Assembly: GCA_020086605.1 (NCBI GenBank)
Contig: JACBWW010000045.1
Span: 2,849,092 to 2,913,091 of the forward strand
DNA: 64,000 nt
Source: Lanius collurio
Lineage: Eukaryota; Chordata; Aves; Passeriformes; Laniidae
Direction: 5' to 3'
Numbering within the stretch: position 1 is the stretch's first letter; every line of letters starts with the position of its first letter. A model generated the notes under the pieces. It made no database searches. It saw only the letters and a program-made list of their open reading frames with translations, and was not told the origin of the DNA. Of the stretch, positions 46,087 to 57,200 are shown in pieces. The translations under genes were made by a program, and so were the position numbers.

Positions 46087-49000
46087 CTAAACATACAAAC
46101 AACAGACATTAGAAAACTTTGCTTCATTTTCAAGTGCACAGTTACTGCAACCAAGCCTAAACCCCCTGAAAATCCCCTCAAAATTAATTATACTGCATTT
46201 TAAAGTGACGTGGAATGTTGCAAAAGCCACACCAGAAATTTCAGGTTTTAACAGCTTAATTGTAAATTTAGGATATCCCTTAGTAAGAGACAAAAATCCC
46301 CTGAAACTTGGAGCTCCCAGTGCAGTGCTCTGCTCAAACAGCTTTTTTAAACCTTTTTACTTTTCAGTTCATTCTCTTCCTATTTTTTGCTTAACTGAAA
46401 CAGGCTTGCAATTACTGTATGAAGCTTGTGTGCAAAAGAATAAAAACCTTAAAAATTACCTCAAACCCCTAAACATTACCCTGAAATCAATACTCAGTCT
46501 CCAGTTTCCACCTCCTGGGAGTAGGTATCTTTAAGACCCACATGTGTAGGCTCCAATTTTGTCATGTTGGGAAAACAACCTTTATTTCTCCCTTTGGAGA
46601 GAGACTGTTTTCTATGGAGTGACAACGGTTTTTCTGACACTCTGTTCAAGCAACAAAAAAATTGTGTCACATTACCCAGAAATGTCCTGCACTGCCTGAC
46701 TCCTATATTTACAAACTGGCAAGGAAAGCAGAGCTCCTCTGACACAGGACACACAGCTCCATCCAGCTCTTTTCATGGATCAACAGCCTCCTGCCCTCCC
46801 AGATCCCAGGGATGTGCCCAGCTCCTGCCCCAGCACACCAGAGGGAGTGCCAGGCATCAGGAAGGAGGAGAAGGTCTGTAATTCCCTCAGCCCTGCTGCC
46901 AAAACATTGTTCCCTCAACTGTGTCATCAGATTATTAGGACGTGGTGTTGGGAATTTTTTCATTCCAATTGGGCAACAGCAGTGGAGCTACAGGAGCCAG
47001 CACAGCCAGGCTGGATAATGTCACCACCTGCACCATGAGCAGGATCAACACTGTCCCATAATTAAGATTTTAATCTAAAGAAAAGGGAAATATATCTAAT
47101 TAAATATACAAATTAACAGTTAACTAAACCTGACTAAAAACTCTTCCAAAGTGAACAAAACCCTTGGAGAAGAGACAGGTTTCTCCCTCTACTCATCCCT
47201 CAGTCACTGCTGGGTAAAGAACCATCTCATTGATTATGATGATTCTAAAGATCCAAAATCATTTTTTCAGTGCAGGAATGAGAAACCTGACAAGTGCATT
47301 AACATGTTCTCATTCCAAGAATTTTCATCCTGTGAGTGAGCATCAAAGGAATGACCCTGTGAATGCTCTCCTGCACTGACAGGTTTCTCCAGTCATTTTA
47401 GCTTTTTTCCCCAAAATCATATTGACACCTTCCCAGTGACACAAAATTATACTGACACCTTCCCAGTGACATAACCAGTGAAGTTCAGTGTATGAGCATG
47501 AATTGTCTTTCACTGTAAATGATGGGATACAACAGAAGTTGAAATGAGAGAAAAGGATTATCCAAACTTTGGTATTTGCCTCTCACTCTGACTCATTCCT
47601 GAAACACTGTAAATGTGCTCATGCTATAAAATATTTTATGATGCTGCACCAGCCTCCCCCTTCAGGGTGCAAGATTTCTGAAAGGGTCTGAAAGGGAAAT
47701 TCTAGAGACAGAATCTGCAATTAAGTAAAATCTGAGTATGAAATTCTTATTTCCATCTCTGATAACCACGAACAAGCCCCTCAGTCACCAACTGCCAACA
47801 AACAGCAATGTATCAAGCTTAAGATTCAAAGATCAAAAAGACCAACCTAAAAGCTCTGGAATTTTACTTCCAGAGTACCAAGAGAACCCAAATCACACCA
47901 TTCTTTCTGGAAATGTAAAAAATCCAAACCATTTTCCCAGTGTAGCACAACAAACACTCCCCTCTTCACCCTGGTGCTGGTTTGGGAGTTACACCACATT
48001 CCATGTCTAGGAAGGGGCTGAATTAAGCCTGGCAGCAAATATCCCACTGCAAAGACAGAGCCCAAGCTGTTCCACAAGCAGTCCTGACTAACCCCAGAAT
48101 GGAAAAGGACACGGTTGCTTGAAGATGAAGGCACAATTTTATAACATAAAACAAAGAGCAAACACTGACACACATGGGGCTCGACAGCATTCCCTGATCA
48201 CATTTCTTTCCCTGCACATTTCCATGTTTCTACAACCCACAACAGCCCCAAATAAGCAGCCCTTAATCTGAATATTATCACTGCTGTTACTAACAAACAG
48301 CTCCATAGGCAGGCAGCAAGAGCAGCAAATTCTCCTGGTGACTTTTTTCCATAATAACTTCCAGAAAAAAATGCTTAAATCACAGCCTAGAGCTAAACAA
48401 GCAATTCTATTTTCAGGTTCCCAAAAGAACTTGAATCAAAAATCCTTTCTTTCACCTCTGAGTGTGAGAGTTGTAAATGGATTTTAAGTATTCTTCTAGA
48501 ACATGAAGCTGCAAACATCCAGCTGAACAAACCAAAGTCTCCAGATCAGATTTTCCTTAAAAGAAGGATGGAAAAAGGCAAAAAGTACAGCTACACCTCT
48601 TAGTGTATGCTCATCCAAATCCCACATGGCAAAATGAACCAGCAAGAATAACATCAGCTCCTCAAATATACAGGAAAATATTTTAGATTAGAAAGTATTT
48701 TAGAATATAATGAGAAAATATTTTAGAAAATAATCAGAAAACTGGAAAAAATTAGAGATGAGTAGTCCAGGCCCAAACCTTGCATATTAAAATAACGCAG
48801 AGCTGAAAATGTGCTAAGTGAGAACAAATGCTGCATCTTGGGATAAATCATAAAGAAAATATGTTTTGTTGCCTTAGATTCTGAAAACCCCAATATAATT
48901 TAAAATATGAGAGCACAAGAATGCAATAGTACCACAGATGAGTTCTCTGACACAGTAACCACACAGGTACAATGGATCTAAAAAGTGAAGGATTGAGTGA

Positions 49001-49234
49001 AGGGAACCCATTCTTTTTTTAAAATTCTCTTTTTAAAACCTCTCCCAGTCCTGACTGCTTGAGCCAGGCCAAGATAAGCTGCTCCAGTGATAAGCACAAG
49101 GAAAAAACTATTAGTGAAGTCACGTCAGGGCTCGGAGAAATTCAACCCCTGAACCTGTTCTTGGTCCCGTGGTTGGAAGCATCACCTCAGAGACCACGAG
49201 CACAGAGTCCTCCCAGAGCTGGGAGATGCAGCTT

Positions 49235-49395
49235 CTTGATCCCTGAAACAAAATCCCCTGGTGTGACTCTGATCCCTGTCTGGACAATGTTCTCAGGCAC
49301 AGGGTGGGATTCTTGGGGTGCCTGTGCAGGGACAAGAGCTGGATTTGATGATCCTTGTGAGTCCCTTCCAAGTCAGGAGTCTGTGATTCTACAAC
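49235..49395 (+). mobile_element. CR1 LINE 3' fragment
   Basis: Sense words 'aggcacagggtgggattcttggggtgcctgtgcagggac' and 'gagtcccttccaagtcaggagtctgtgattct' mark a diverged CR1 tail. Confidence 0.75.
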
Positions 49396-50457
49396 TGCTG
49401 ACAAACCCTCCTCCACGGAAGGTTTCAATAAACAGAGAACAAACAACCAAAAAAACCCTCTATGTGATTACTATTCAAAATAAGATGTCTGTCTTCCCAG
49501 AGACAGGAACCAGGGAGCTCTGGGAACAATCTCTTTTGGGAAGCCCAGTGGAACATCTCTTCAAAGCACAGATTTGAGGCAGGAGCTGAAGACTGGCAAG
49601 AGGCAGTGATGTGGCCCTTCGGAGGCTGCTCCGTTCCCATTCCAGGTGGGCAGGCCCAGCTGGGCCTCAGCAGTGGATTTCTATCCTCCAGGTAGTCATC
49701 CAACACTTCCCTCATTTGCCAAAATAACCATCAATTAAGAATCAACTGACAACTGTATCAAAAAGTAGTGGAGGAGGCCAAGAGGCCAAGGCAGCTGAGC
49801 AAGCAGGAAATTACTCACGACCTCAAACAGGGAATTTCAGCAAAAGGAAGCTCAGACACTGGACCTGCACAAGATGCCAACGTTATGCAAATAGACAGGA
49901 ATTAAAAAAGCCTTTACCCACTGGGGTCTCCAGAAAGGACAGGTTGGAATGACCATGCTACCAGATGACATTTTCCTGAGGTGACAAAACCGTAACATCT
50001 CTTCCCTGCTAATGCTGGGATTGGCAGGATCTATAAATACCAGCACCTCGGACGCAGGGCTAGTTTTAAATCAATGCAGATGGGCAAGGCAGGAACTCAG
50101 AGCCAAATCCCATAAGCTGTTCCATACCAGCACAGCTGCTCATGGATGCAAATTCCCCACTGTCCAACAACAGCACATTTTCTGTTTTGCCTGGAATTAC
50201 ATGTTTTTCAACAAAAAGACCAAACCGGGCTGAGCCAGAAGACTCAGCCCATCAGAAAGTTCTTAAAACCAGAGCAGAGCCAGTCACCTTTATCAGGAAT
50301 AAACAATGATAATGTGGAACAGCAGGTCACTGGAGACTGTGCTGATAATCGGTGTCGTTCAGCTTGACTCATCTGTACAGCAGCTGACTCCACACCGAGC
50401 TGCTGCAGCTCATTTAAAACCAGAACACTAATTGCCTGCAAGTTGGACACACTTCAG

Positions 50458-50600
50458 ACCTTCCAAAGGCCAGACTGGATGGGGCTTGGAGCAACCTGGT
50501 CTGGTGGAAAGTGTCCCTGCCCACGGCAGGGGGTGGAATGGGATGGGCTTGAAGAGCCCTCCCAACCCAAAGTAGTCTGGGATTCTGTGACTCAGGGACC
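50458..50600 (+). mobile_element. CR1 LINE 3' end
   Basis: 'ggccagactggatggggcttggagcaacctggtctgg', 'gtgtccctgcccacggcagggggtgg' and a terminal 'agtagtctgggattctgtgac' identify a plus-oriented CR1 tail. Confidence 0.9.
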
Positions 50601-50689
50601 CTCCCCTTTACAAACACATGCCATGTCTTGAGACCACCAGCAGCCAATGACGAAGTAAAACCATTGTGGAGTACACCTGGAGAATTCAG

Positions 50690-51045
50690 TCTGGAGAAGA
50701 GGGGACTGAGGGGAGAGTCATCAGGGGCTGCAGCTCCTCCTGAAGGGCAGCTCCAATCTCTGCTCCCCGTGAGAGGGGCAGAACCCCAGGGAATGGATGG
50801 AGCTGTGCCAGGGGAGGGTCAGGCTGGAGATCAGGAAAGGTTCTTTTCCCCCAGAGGGTGTCGAACACTGAAAGGGCTCCCAGGGAATGGACACAGCCCC
50901 GAGGCTGCCAGAGCTCCAGGAGAGTTTGGACACCGCTCCCAGGGACAGGGTGGGATTGATGGGGTGTCTGTGCAGGGCCAGAAGTCAGACAGGAGATGAT
51001 CTTGTGTGTCCCTTCCAGCTCAGGATAGTCTGTGATTACCCAGAC
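50690..51045 (+). mobile_element. CR1 LINE 3' end, second subfamily
   Basis: 'ctggagaagaggggactgagggg', 'agaaaggttctttt'-like words, 'cccgaggctgccagagctccaggag', 'cagggacagggtgggattgatggggtgtctgtgcagggcc' and 'gtgtcccttccagctcaggatagtctgtgatt'. It is a separate insertion from the preceding one. Confidence 0.88.
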
Positions 51046-53099
51046 AGGCAGCCACATGCTGCACAAAAAGTGCTCAAACATGGAAATAAACAGGAAAAAC
51101 AAAGGGAACACAAATGCACATAAACTTGCATTCTGTGTGGTTTTGCTCCATAGGTACAATTCTCATTAGCGGGTCTTAAACTACTCATCTGCCCTGGGAT
51201 ACCTGACATTTAAAGTAAAAGATAAAGTTTTAAATAAAAAAGGAACAAAGAAATGTGCCTAAAAATTTGAGTGAAGTGGGAGTAAACATTCCCTAGATAA
51301 AAACCACCCAGTAGCCATTGGGCTGTTCCATCTTTATCACTCTCAAAAGCCCAGGAGCAATAACAACGTACTGAGTGGTCACAGGATTGGCATGTTTTCT
51401 GAATAGCACCACTCAGAACATAAACAGCTACACTGATGATGGAAAACTAAGCTGAAACATCAGACCAAGAAATACTCTGTCATAATATTGGGCAAACAAA
51501 CAAATCAGACTTCTCCGGATTGTAAACTCTCATCAATTCAATTACCTGCCTGACCAGAGTAGCTGCACCATCCACCTGAGATTGTAAACGATTTTGAGTT
51601 TCTGTCTGTAAAAAGCTACCAGAAATGGGTAGGAAAAAACCCCTTACCTCCAACCGCTGGCATCTCCACTTTAATTTTGGTTCATTATGTGCCTGAGATA
51701 ATTAAAATGAAGGTTGGAGTGCTTTGTGTCCTTCACAACCCTGGCTCTGTTCTGAACATGGCATTCAGACATCCAGCCAGCCCTGAAGTCGAGGAGCTCA
51801 GGTTAATAAACAATCATATGCAGCCAAAAGTCCAAATTCCAAACACAGCAAACCCTAAGCAATGAGGGTGGAAAAAGCCTTCCTTCAACATCCTCAACAC
51901 TCAGAGGATTCACAGAGAGAAACTCAGCTCCTCCCACCTGGCATCAACCTGTCTCACTGTAAAGATTCATTTATAATCCTGGTCCTTACTGTAAACCATG
52001 AGAAACAGTTAAATAACACCAGATAAAAAGGCTAACTAAAAGTATTGGTTAGTGCTGATTAGATTAACACATAGGGAAAAAAAAAATCTGAAATTTAATT
52101 ATGAAAAGTTTATACAGAAAGAAGAAATTTCCCATCAACTCCATAACTCCCTTCTAAATTGTTTTTCTCTTATTTCTGAAGCGTTAAAGAAAAGTACATT
52201 TCAGCACGTTCACACACACATTAAAAAAAAAGGTTTTAAGGCATTTCTGTGCCACACAGAATGAAAAGAAAAAAATTAGATGTTATTTTAAGTGATAGGC
52301 AAAACCGCTTTGTCTGACACCAGACTTCACAGTGGCACTGCTAATATTCTTCTTGGATACTGGATGCAGTCCCGAGTTAAACCTGAGACGGCCCACAGTT
52401 AAGACTTCAGATTCTCTAGGAAGACCATAAAGCACCTAAACTTATTGAATGCAGAACTTACTCCATGTCTGCTCACTCAATTTACAGTCCCAGAATTATC
52501 CACAAGAGGTGTGAGGAAGCCCAACTTCCACCTGAAATTCTGGATAGGCTTTGGAAAGAGAAAGGAAGCGAGGTCCAACTCCTTGTGTGCTCCTCTGCAC
52601 TCACAAGCTCTGTCCAGACCTGAGCTGTCGCTAAAGTGGAAAACCACCTCCTAAGCCAGATGCAGAGGAGTTTGAGTAACAGTCATAGCAAAATCCCACG
52701 TCACCATTGCTCCGTGGGAGCCGGGAGAGGCCAGGACGTGCTTTCCATTCCTTCCAGGTGAGGTGCCAGTGCTGGTCACAGGTATCAGTGCTATAAACGT
52801 ATTGGGAAGTTTACAGCGTTCCAGCTGCAAAGTGCTACATCAGCGCCACACGTCATTGCCCAGAGCTCCCAGCAATGAAACCGAGGCCGGCTGAACTCTT
52901 TGGAAAAGGGCTGGATGGACTTCAGCTTTGTCGCTTTCACACAGACACATCTCGGGGGAGAGGGGCCAAGGGCCACCCCCCACCCCCGGCCCTGCAGAGG
53001 AACTGACCTTCCTCAATGACACACATTCATAGGGTTTATACCTCAGCGAAAGCAGCCTCTCCGTTTATTTCACCGGCATTTAACAACCACAACATTACA

Positions 53100-53335
53100 C
53101 TTCCTAACCCCTCCTTTCCTGCCTGACAGCAGGCCCAGACGCCGCGGTGAGGGGCGGGTTTCGCGCAGGCCGCCGCAGGCCGGGAATCCCTGACCCAGCC
53201 CGGCAGCGCCGGGCCCGGCGGCACGTCCGGCACGTCCCCCCCGCAAGGCCGCGGGAGCGCGGCCGAGCCCGGCCCGCAGCGGGACAGCCCCGGGGCGCGG
53301 GGGAAGCGGGCAAGGCGGCGGCGATGACGCGGGGG
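53100..53335 (-). promoter_or_regulatory. BRWD3: CpG-rich edge of probable BRWD3 promoter island
   Basis: CG density rises abruptly at 53,100 and stays high up to the gap. Its position 5' of the visible exons fits a CpG-island promoter and first exon on the minus strand. I could not find the start codon or N-terminal coding sequence in the visible part. Confidence 0.5.
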
Positions 53336-53712
53336 NNNNNNNNNNNNNNNNNNNNNNNNNNNNNNNNNNNNNNNNNNNNNNNNNNNNNNNNNNNNNNNNN
53401 NNNNNNNNNNNNNNNNNNNNNNNNNNNNNNNNNNNNNNNNNNNNNNNNNNNNNNNNNNNNNNNNNNNNNNNNNNNNNNNNNNNNNNNNNNNNNNNNNNNN
53501 NNNNNNNNNNNNNNNNNNNNNNNNNNNNNNNNNNNNNNNNNNNNNNNNNNNNNNNNNNNNNNNNNNNNNNNNNNNNNNNNNNNNNNNNNNNNNNNNNNNN
53601 NNNNNNNNNNNNNNNNNNNNNNNNNNNNNNNNNNNNNNNNNNNNNNNNNNNNNNNNNNNNNNNNNNNNNNNNNNNNNNNNNNNNNNNNNNNNNNNNNNNN
53701 NNNNNNNNNNNN
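53336..53712. other. Assembly gap (377 N)
   Basis: A run of undefined bases inside the CpG-rich pocket. The true length is unknown. It probably hides the BRWD3 first exon and start site. Confidence 0.98.
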
Positions 53713-54238
53713 TGAGACCCCCACCTGCAGAGCAGCCTCCAGCCCTGGGATCCCCAGCACAGGAAGGACATGGAGCTGTTGGAACAAATCCAGCAGAGGC
53801 CCCGAGATGATCAGAGGGATGGAGCAGCTCTGCTGTGAGGAAAGGCTGGGAGAATTGGGACTGTTCAGCCTGGAGAAGAGAAGCTCCAGGGTGACCTTAT
53901 TGTGGCCTTCCAGTACCTGAGGGGAGCCCACAGAGAAGATGGAGAGAGACTACGTGGGCCTGGAGTGCCAGGACAAGGGGGGATGGCCTCCCACTGGGGT
54001 CAGGATTAGGTGGGATTTGGGGAAGGAATTCTTCCCTGTGAGGGTGGTTGGGCCCTGGCCCAGGGTGCCCAGAGAAGCTGTGGCTGCCCCTGGATTCCTG
54101 GAAGTGTCCAAGGCCAGGTTGAATGGGGCTTGGAGCAGCTGGGGATGGTGGAAGGTGTCCCTGCCCAAGGCAGAGAGTGGGCTTTAAGGTCCCTTTCCCA
54201 CCCAAACCATTCCAGGATTCCATGATTCTGTATTTCTT
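53713..54238 (+). mobile_element. CR1 LINE 3' part, about 500 bp
   Basis: The longest CR1 in the window: 'tggagaagagaagctccagggtgaccttattgtggccttccagtacctga', 'ggaattcttccctgtgagggtgg', 'gcccagagaagctgtggctgcccctgg', 'ccaaaccattccaggattccatgattctgta'. It begins at the gap edge and could extend into it. Confidence 0.95.
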
Positions 54239-57200
54239 TAGGAATTTGACATTTCCCTGGCCCCTTTGGTGCCTTGCTGAATCTCTCCACTCATAATTTT
54301 CTTTTATTTGGGCTTAGGGGTGCACAGGTGAAGCTGCAGCACCACTAGACAGGATTGTTCTGTTTGGGCCTATCTAGAGCCCGTGGGGATTTCTGCAGTA
54401 ACTACAAGGGGCTTTCAAAAGCCTGGGATAGAAAATGCTCCCAAAGTAAGCTTATCCATGCCTTGACTGTGTCCTTCCTGCAGCATTCCAGCTGGGAGCC
54501 TGGCCACATGCTTCTTGCTTAGTGCTCAGTCCATGACCTTGTGTCAGTGCTTGGCCATGCTGTGTTCCTCCATACCGTGGCTTGGATTCCTGCATCAGCA
54601 GGAGAGGAGAGAGTTAGGAATGCCCCAGGTGTGTCCTGTGTGTGCTGCAGGGACAGCTGTGCAGGGACCTACACCAGGGACAGGTACAACCAGCATTCCT
54701 CATTCCCAAACAGCTCCTGGGGAACTTCCTTCAGCCTGGCTGTGGCTGGACTGTGCTGCTGTGCTGTCACTCCCGAGCCTCTTCCCAACATTCCTGACTC
54801 CCTGGCACCTCAGCTTCCTCTCCCTGATGTTCTCCCAGTTGCTTCCTTATTCCCCAAGCCTGCTACAAGGGCTGTGATCGATACCTCTCCCCACTTCTCC
54901 CGGGTTTTCCTCTCCAGGAGTCACGTCTGGTGAGTAATGCCCATCCTCTCTTTCCCCAGGAGCTCCATTTCCACACCACACGCGGATCCTGCAGCTCCAT
55001 GACTCATCTTTTTTCAGATTCTCTGCATCCAAGCAGCAGCATGCTGGGGGTGATAGTAAATCTCGGAGTGAAAGCAGGATTTTATGGATGTGCTGATTCA
55101 TCTTTCCTCAGAGCAGAGCTGTTATGTAAATGCCAGCAGCAGCTGGTGGCAGGAGGGAGAACAGACTAATGGGCCACAGAAGGATTCAGGAGCAGAGATG
55201 CTTTAAGGAAGAAGCTGGATTGTAGCTGTTTCTTTCCATACTGCTCTATAAATAAATAAAAACTAAAGTTTTTGAGGGATTTTAGGAGTAGGAGCTGATG
55301 ACATTCAAATACCCATTGCTTCTCCCCATTGGGTGTTGTAGGGAGTTTTATTCTCAGTTGTAGCCGAGAATAAAACCCCTCTTTGTCTACAAAATTAAAC
55401 GAACTTCCCCACAGTCAGCTGTAACACCAGGTAAAGGTGTCTCTCTCATATTTTATTTATGATTATTCTGTCCTCATGAGTCAAATCCTGCTTTATCTGT
55501 GTGTGAAAACAGGGTTGTGGTTTGGCACAGCCAGAAATGTACAGTTAAAAATCAAGAAAAAATAAAGTTTAGAGTGGAATTGTGCAGGTGTGGTGGGTTT
55601 ACCTGCATTGGACCTTTCCAGTAAATGTAGATGGGGGTGCACATGCCTGAATCCAGATGGATTTAAACACTGGAACAAATGAAGCATTTTTAGGGGTAGG
55701 TTTTTGGTTGGTTGGTTGGGTTGGGTTTTTATATGTATTTTCTGTGCATGTTTCATAGAATACCCTGAGTTGGGAGAAATTCACAAGGATTTCTATGAAC
55801 ATCCTGCTCATCTTGGGCCTTTCATATGGACCTAAATAGCAAACAAGGATAGTAGTTAAATTGAATCCAAGTTTTCCTTTAACTGATTTTAAAAAAAAAA
55901 GCTGTTCAGAAGGAATTTAGGAGTTGATGTCTTGTTCTACACAGTTGAGAATAAGGGAATTTTGAACAGTCCAAGCTTATTTTAAGATCTTTAAATACAG
56001 AAATCTCAAATTTTGTTATCATAGTTTATTTTAGAAAATAAATGAGGTGCAAAATAATTAGCACTAATTACAGTCGCTGGAGTGTAGGGCTCATGTGTGC
56101 AAACCAGCATCCTGTTTTTGCAGGACAAATCTCCAAGTTCCAAATCCTTCCTATGGTTTTCTGCCTCAACAAGAGCTGTTAAATAATAACGAGATGGCTG
56201 TTAGATATTACACAAGAGCTGCTCTAGGATTTTTGCTATTTTTAATAATTTAATATTTAATTTCTCTGCTGCATTATTCCAGCCGTTCCTCTAGATGGTG
56301 CCAGACATCCAAGAGTTGGGTGTGACATTATCCCGTCGGAAGGCAATGGAGGAACGGCCAGGACGCCGCTCGCCTTTGTTTCTAAATTCTATCTTGCAAT
56401 GGTTCATCTTGTTGATAAATTACTTGCTCTGGGTGATGTAAATATGATGTTTTTTCCTGTTGCGAATCCTAAAATCCATGGAGCAGAGCCCAAATTCCAC
56501 CTGCCTGGAGCAGTGTCATCCCTTGCTCCCTGCACTGATCCATATCTCATATTCCTTATGGCAGCCATTAGCTGGTGTGAGCTGTGATCAGTGTGTGCAG
56601 CCCTGCTGCGACTGGGAGAACTTAATCTGCCTGGTTTGCCAAGAAGTGATATTTCTGCCTATTATCTAAACATTTCTTCTTATCTCTATTTGACACAGAA
56701 ATGCCAAATCCAGCTGTGGCTGAAACACCCAGGAAAATGGGGTGTCCCTGTGTGCTCTGGGCTCTGTGAGCAGAAGGACCAAGGGAATGATGTCACTGTC
56801 AGGTCCATGCTTAGCATCTCTGAATTCCAACTTTGTACCTCAAAGTGCCTGGAATCCCCCGAGTTTTGTAACAGCAAAATCACTGCTGGGTGTAAGTGGC
56901 CAGGTAGGTTTTGTTATTGTTGGTGTTACTGCTGCACTCAGCAGCATCCCTGGCTAAGGGCCTGATTCTGACCTCTGTGCCCTGGTTGGGATCAAGGCTC
57001 CTGTTCCCAACTTTTTCAGCTTCTCCTGAGATGCCCATGGCTACTCCCAGTCTGAGGTCCCCTGCACAGGGATCTCACCACAAAAATACCACCTGATATC
57101 ACTACTGGGCTAATTCAGCAACTTCAAGTCATGCTTAATATTTGTAAATAATCCTTTAATGTTTGGGTTTTGATTTTTGTAGTTTTTTGGGGCCAAATCT

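Larger units (their letters stand above)
46087..53099. other. Presumed 5' BRWD3 intron(s); first exons not located
   Basis: About 7 kb of mostly AT-rich DNA. I searched the minus strand for the expected N-terminal helical motifs (a LIARFL-type helix, an LVQELEE-type helix, an LDWEG-type turn) and found none. CR1 pieces lie at 49.2-51.05 kb, and a short tandem duplication (gacaccttcccagtgacataa-type) lies at 47,422-47,472. Confidence 0.5.

Noticed and set aside
49040..49075. Minus-strand QDWER match to the expected LDWEG turn
   Set aside because: Flanking residues do not fit the family, and a stop follows two codons later.
50020..50235. TATAAATA followed by a plus-strand open frame
   Set aside because: It is a chance TATA-like word in AT-rich intron, and the frame has no recognisable content.
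50244..50450. Minus-strand peptide with VLVLNELQQL, resembling the missing N-terminal BRWD3 helix
   Set aside because: The likeness is limited to a few hydrophobic residues, no good donor follows, and the expected LDWEG-type turn is absent.
51630..51700. Minus-strand exon-like piece with a good donor (ggag then gtaagg)
   Set aside because: Its translation does not match any BRWD3 segment and no pyrimidine tract precedes it.
53070..53931. Open frames of 233-275 codons on both strands crossing the gap
   Set aside because: They are open only because undefined bases cannot contain stops; their ends lie in CpG-rich and CR1 sequence.
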